A stretch of DNA of 64,000 nucleotides. Source: Paramyrothecium sp. XJ0827 (lineage: Eukaryota > Ascomycota > Sordariomycetes > Hypocreales > Stachybotryaceae). This document shows positions 59,315-64,000 of the stretch, piece after piece. The notes beneath the pieces were generated by a model, which did not search any database, was not told the origin of the DNA, and saw only the letters and a program-made list of their open reading frames with translations. The position numbers were made by a program, and so were the translations under genes. The stretch covers positions 3,534,001-3,598,000 of the forward strand of contig JAJFPB010000005.1 in the NCBI GenBank assembly GCA_020881915.1, read 5' to 3'. Each line of letters begins with the position of its first letter. The first letter of the stretch is position 1.

Positions 59315-60431
59315 CTATGAGCTCTTAATCTTCTCCGTCAGCTCGGGCACCTTCTCGAAAAGATCTCCCACCAAGCCCACGTCCGCAACCTGGAAGATAG
59401 GTGCATCTGCATCCTTGTTAATGGCCGCAATGACCTTGCTATCCTTCATACCAGCCAAGTGCTGGATGGCGCCAGAAATACCAACCGCCATGTACAGTTG
59501 GGGGGCAACAACCTTGCCGGTCTGTCCGACCTGCAGACTGTTGTCGGCGTAGCCGCTGTCCACGGCCGCGCGTGACGCGCCGATGGCGGCATCAAGGGCA
59601 TCCGCAAGGGGAACCATAACCTTGTCGAATTCCTCCTTGGACTTGAGGCCACGGCCTCCTGACACTACCTTGCTCGCAGTGGCAAGGTCAGGACGATCTG
59701 ACTTGGCAAGGTCCTCAGATACCCATTCAGTCGAAGACTCGGTTTTGGTGTCAACGCCTTGCTCGATGGCAGCGGACCCAGCCTCGGGGGTGGCAGCTGC
59801 GAATGCTGTGCCTCGAATGGTAATGAACTTAACAGGATCGGACGATTCGACGGTAGCGATTGCGTTACCCGCATAGATTGGCCGCACAAAGGTGTTTTCG
59901 TTCTCGATGGCTGTGATATCGGATATCTGCTGAGAATCTAACAGCGCAGCAGCTCTGGGCATCAGGTTCTTGCCAAAAGCCGTGTGGCCCGCAATGATAT
60001 GTGTGTAGCCACCATTCTTTATGTTCTCAACCAACAGAGGTGCGTAGTTCTCCGGCAGGCCCTACAATTCCTATTCGTTAGCAAGGCCCCAGGTCTCTAA
60101 AGTTTCGAGTAGTCTCCTCCCACAGACAAACCTTCTCATAGGCTGCATTATCAACGACGATAATTTTCTCTACACCATCAACCTTGGCAGCTTGCTCAGC
60201 TGCGGCCTTTACGTTCGCACCGGCAATGAAACCGTGCACAGTTCCCCCAAGTTTCTTAGCGGCCGTAAAAGCGCTCAACGATCCATGGTTCAATTGGCCA
60301 TCTTTTTGTTCCAGAACAGCTAGAGTCGACAATAAGCGCTGTCGGGCTTGGGCACGTAGAGCAAAGGTCGGCGCTTGAGCGATGAGTCCGCTGGCTCGCT
60401 CCGTCAGAGCACGTCTCGCAGTTCGAAGCAT
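59315..60431 (-). CDS. ETFA: Electron transfer flavoprotein alpha subunit, mitochondrial
   Basis: ETF-alpha binds FAD and, with ETF-beta, carries electrons from acyl-CoA and other matrix dehydrogenases to the ubiquinone pool. Two exons, complement(60132-60431, 59315-60061), encode 348 residues. The start [20 protein letters not shown] is a typical matrix-targeting sequence, followed by [19 protein letters not shown]. The splice joins VDNAAYEK to [20 protein letters not shown]. The FAD domain shows [58 protein letters not shown] and [20 protein letters not shown]. The donor is GTTTGT and a good branch site, GCTAACG, precedes the acceptor. The gene is divergent from the SWI3 homologue, with CACGTG sites between them. 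Confidence 0.96.
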
Positions 60432-60945
60432 TGTGAATCCTGTCTGGTTCCTCCAAGCACGACAATTGACAACAGTTGCTGAGCCTGGTCCTGCAGAGGA
60501 CGAGCTTGGGAGGTCCCGGCCGGCTTGACGCGGCCCGAGGCACTCGTTGGAGGGCAAGCGCCGTCATCGGGTATGATGACAGTCACGTGCTCGGTATAGC
60601 ACTCTCAAGGTAAGGTACCGCAACGGACTCCTATTCCTCTTCAGAAGATCACGTGACCAAGATTATGTAACTTCGAGATTCGTGTCTCCCCTTGTGGGAA
60701 CCTGCGGATCCTCCCATTGCTTGTCGCGCCGAAATTTCTCCAAAACGCGACCTATCAACGCCATAGCGACATCCACCTTGCGATCAAACCTGCCTCCGCT
60801 TGCAGTGTGTCGCCTGTTAAATCGATCTGGGTTGCCATTGCGCCCATTTTAAGAGAGTCTATCCCTCGCGCGACTTGAGCTCAATTGGTTCCTTCCCTTT
60901 AACTGCCGGGTCAGCATTTCCTGGGGTCCTAGGCCGCGTCGCTGT
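60432..60945. promoter_or_regulatory. Bidirectional promoter region, ETFA and SWI3/RSC8
   Basis: 514 bases between divergent starts. Two CACGTG E-box cores occur at 60584-60589 and 60650-60655, and between them the element CAAGGTAAGGTACC at 60606-60619. bHLH factors can bind CACGTG; regulation at this locus is inferred. No gene is seen inside. Confidence 0.45.
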
Positions 60946-63163
60946 ATGATGGAGGGCTCAACTACCTACGATTCCCCTGGCACTGGGGCATCGCCCAGCA
61001 GCAATCCTATCCTTGCGCAGCCGCCTTTGCAAACCGACACGGGCGCGCCAACAGGTAATAGTGGAGAAGGTAAATAGCCATTTCATCGCGACTCTGCCTC
61101 CTTGTAACATTTTATGTTAACGTGTTGCGCGCTACTAGATGTCCAAATGTCCGAGGGCCACGGCAACGATGTCAGCATCAAACAAGACAGCACGACCCCA
61201 GCCCCAGGTGCCGGCACCGATGATCCATTGGATGCCCCGGCTGGGCCGCCAGCCGAGACGACAATTCGTGGTGATGAAGACATGGGCGACGCTCCTGGAG
61301 AATCCAAAGATGCCGGCGGCGCGAATGAAAGCAGCGCTCCTGCCGAGGGCCTGGAAACCAAATCAAAGGAGACTGTGGAATCTGCTGCGCGTGAACATCT
61401 CATCGCACAGACACATGCCATTGTACTGCCGAGCTACAGCACCTGGTTCGACATGAATGCTATCCACGACATTGAGCGCAAAGCCATGGCCGAGTTTTTC
61501 AACAACAGAAACAGGAGCAAGACGCCTGCTGTGTATAAGGATTATCGCGACTTTATGATCAACACATACCGTCTCAACCCCGTAGAATACCTAACAGTGA
61601 CAGCCTGCCGCCGCAACTTGGCAGGCGACGTTTGCGCCATCATGCGCGTACACGCTTTCCTTGAGCAATGGGGCTTGATCAACTACCAGGTAGGTAATCC
61701 TGCAAAAGTGACATCCCGATATCTGCTCCAAATGGCAGCTAATGATTGACTAGGTGGATGCGGAACAACGGCCGTCGCATGTTGGGCCACCTTTCACTGG
61801 CCACTTCAAAATCATCTGCGATACCCCACGTGGACTCCAACCCTGGCAGCCATCGGCTGACCCTGTTGTCTTGGAAGGCAAGAAGAATCATGACACTGAG
61901 GCCAAAGCGACCGCAACGCCCGCTGGCAAAGCCGATCTGAACTTAGAGATCGGTCGCAACATCTACGAAGCGAACTCAAAGGGAACGCTGCTCAACAAGT
62001 CGGAGAGTAAGACGAATGGCGAAACGCCAACCACTAATGGCGTTACGGCAGGCGAGGACGGCACAAAGACGGCAACAGTGAAGGTGAACTGCCACCAGTG
62101 TGGCAACGACTGCACGCGCATTTACTACCACAGCGCCCAAACGGACCCAGCATCAAAAGCTAAATACGACCTTTGCCCCAATTGCTTCACAGAGGGACGA
62201 TTACCAGCCAACCACAACTCTAGCATGTACTCAAAGACCGAGAACCTGACCTACACGTCAGTGGTTGATCGGGATGCGCCATGGACTGACGCCGAGATTC
62301 TGCGTCTGTTGGAGGGATTGGAACGTTTCGATGACGATTGGGGGGAGATCGCGGATCATGTTGGAACCAGGACGAGAGAGGAATGCGTGCTGCAATTCTT
62401 GCAGTTGGACATCGAAGAGAAGTATCTCGACTCCGAGGCTGGGCTCAATGCTTCCACTGGGTTGTCCATGCTGGGGGCTCAGCAGGGGCATCTTCCTTTT
62501 AGCCAAGTAGATAACCCCGTCATGTCTGTTGTTGGGTTCCTGGCGAGCTTGGCCGATCCGGCCAGCACAGCGGCAGCGGCCAACAAGTCTGCGGCCGAGC
62601 TGAAGCGAAACCTCCGAAAGCAACTAGAGGGCGGAGATGATGCTGAGGAGGCACAGACCAACGGGAAGGACAAAGTTAAGGAGGACTCTATGGATGTTGA
62701 TGTGCGACAAGAAACAACCACGACCACTACTACAACCACGACAAAAACGACAACGTTGGCAAGCATTCCTTTGGCGTCAATTGGTGCTCGCGCGGCTGGG
62801 TTCGCTTCACACGAGGAGCGTGAGATGACACGGCTGGTTTCGGCAGCAGCCAACGTCACGCTTCAGAAACTGGAGCTCAAGCTGAAGTACTTCAATGAGA
62901 TGGAGGCCATTCTACGGGAAGAGCGCCGAGAGCTAGAGCGTGGCCGCCAACAGCTTTTCCTCGATCGTCTGGCATTCCGGAGGCGTGTTCGTGAGGTGCA
63001 GGACAACCTGAAGGCGGCGGCGGCAGCAGGTGGAGAGCAGGGCGCTCGGCTGGCGCAGGAAGCGCTCAGCGATGGTGACAGACTGAGCTTCCAGCCTGTG
63101 GTTGGGGCGCAGTCAGTACAGCCGCCCAGTAGCAACGGGCAGATCAAGAGTTATGAGGCATAA
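60946..63163 (+). CDS. RSC8: SWI/SNF and RSC chromatin-remodelling subunit Swi3/Rsc8 (Ssr2-like)
   Basis: A core scaffold subunit of SWI/SNF-type remodellers in the nucleus. Three exons (60946-61069, 61139-61689, 61754-63163) encode 694 residues. The SWIRM domain (about residues 115-215) shows [39 protein letters not shown] and [23 protein letters not shown]-type zinc finger follows ([15 protein letters not shown] and [14 protein letters not shown], about 337-375), then a SANT domain ([20 protein letters not shown], about 399-445). A threonine run of about ten residues (mixed codons) precedes a coiled coil ([20 protein letters not shown]). The spread of two divergent homologues in yeast (Swi3, Rsc8) is usually one gene in filamentous fungi, so the exact name is a choice. 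The start is the first of two consecutive ATGs. Confidence 0.93.
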
Positions 63164-64000
63164 GAGAAGCTCGTCAGAAAGCCACGGTCGACGCCAGGGG
63201 CCGGTAGTTGGTAGAGACCAAGGATAATATGTCAATGGCAGGGCGTCTCGGTATGGTATGTGAATTGACTTTTTGGAGGTGAGGATGGAAGAGACTGCTT
63301 CGTGAGGAGTTTCGTTGCCAAAAGCGTATGGCTCGATCGTGGACAGCGCGCTGGTTCCCCTTGGCAGGCGGCCCATGAAGGTTGCCTACGGGCTAAGGCC
63401 ATCCGGGTGTATGAACCCATGAGAATTTTTGTTTTTTTTCCTGTGTGTGATTTGACATAGCTGCATGTATCAATATAGTTGTACTTGTGGGATTGGAAGC
63501 CCTGAGACGAGGCGAGACTACTTGGAATATTAAGCCTATTCTCATCCCAAGGAGCATGCAAGTGGTGTACCAGAGTCACATGGCTACAACTGGGGGTCGT
63601 CGTTGGTGTAAGTACGGTCAGGTGAGGTGTTCCGCGCATATCTTGTTGCTGTCGCTGGGATCGAGTCGTTTCCTGATACTACCCACGTTGCCGTCTTGCT
63701 TTTTCTAATACAGGCGACGCTCGTCGCACGGAAACCTCGCTGTGCAAATCAAGGTGCGGTACTCTGTACAGTACTGTACTGCAGTCACCGAGTGCACCAT
63801 GTGGAGGCTGAAGTTGGCCCATGGGGTAAGGTAGGCCGGGTAAGCAAAGGCAAGGGGGATCCCCAAGTCAAGTGCCCACATTGACTTTTTTTACCTCGGC
63901 TTGCGCAAAGCCGACGACGGCAAAGCAGGACGCCAGTGGCCAATGGCAGCACGTCTCAGTGGGCGCTCGGGCTGGCGGAGCAGGCCCATGACGTCTCGGG
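63164..64000. other. Right-edge intergenic region
   Basis: No gene recognised in the last 840 bases. CTCTGTACAGTACTGTACTG at 63762-63781 is a small palindromic repeat and GTAAGGTAGGCCGGGTAAG at about 63825 is GGTA-like. The edge may be the promoter of a gene outside the window. Confidence 0.4.

Overview
The window is nuclear DNA of a filamentous ascomycete, most likely a sordariomycete (Hypocreales-like, inferred from protein similarity as I remember it). The evidence is short GT-AG introns in nearly every gene, fungus-only families (ARV1, Kch1, CTF1/Far zinc-cluster factor, monopolin Csm1/Pcs1), compact housekeeping genes and a Polycomb EED gene, which many yeasts lack. I rebuilt 20 protein genes by hand-splicing; all models close in frame. 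There is also one tRNA-Cys.

Layout. 1-5183 holds no recognisable protein gene, only a tRNA-Cys(GCA) at 4073. 5184-14540: EED (+), an RNA polymerase I factor of the Rrn11 family (-), a complex I NDUFA5-type subunit (-), the BAR protein GVP36 (-) and mitochondrial N-acetylglutamate synthase (-). 15624-21592: a 3-hydroxyisobutyrate-dehydrogenase-like enzyme (+), V-ATPase subunit e (+), ARV1 (-) and a large intracellular LysM protein (-). 21593-25107 is gene-poor and carries a degenerate short repeat. 25108-35500, all on minus: a CTF1/Far zinc-cluster regulator, MCD4 (GPI ethanolamine-phosphate transferase 1) and monopolin subunit Csm1/Pcs1. 36095-45519: MSP1 (+), cystathionine beta-lyase (+), TMS1/SERINC (-) and an MCH1-type transporter (+). 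46302-63163: BST1 GPI inositol deacylase (-), PMS1 mismatch repair (+), Kch1 potassium transporter (-), mitochondrial adrenodoxin reductase ARH1 (+), ETF-alpha (-) and the SWI/SNF-RSC subunit Swi3/Rsc8 (+).

This is a typical core-genome stretch with no gene cluster, no intact transposon and no CRISPR. Functional links exist but are loose: MCD4 and BST1 act at two steps of the GPI-anchor pathway; ARH1 and ETF-alpha are convergent mitochondrial flavoprotein genes; EED and Swi3 both act on chromatin. The non-coding signals most worth attention are a GGTA/TACC-based short element that recurs in many intergenic regions, a matched pair of AGGTAC-T-GTACCT palindromes at the CTF1/Far gene (one lying on its first splice donor), and the degenerate TTAATTGAGCC repeat near 23 kb.
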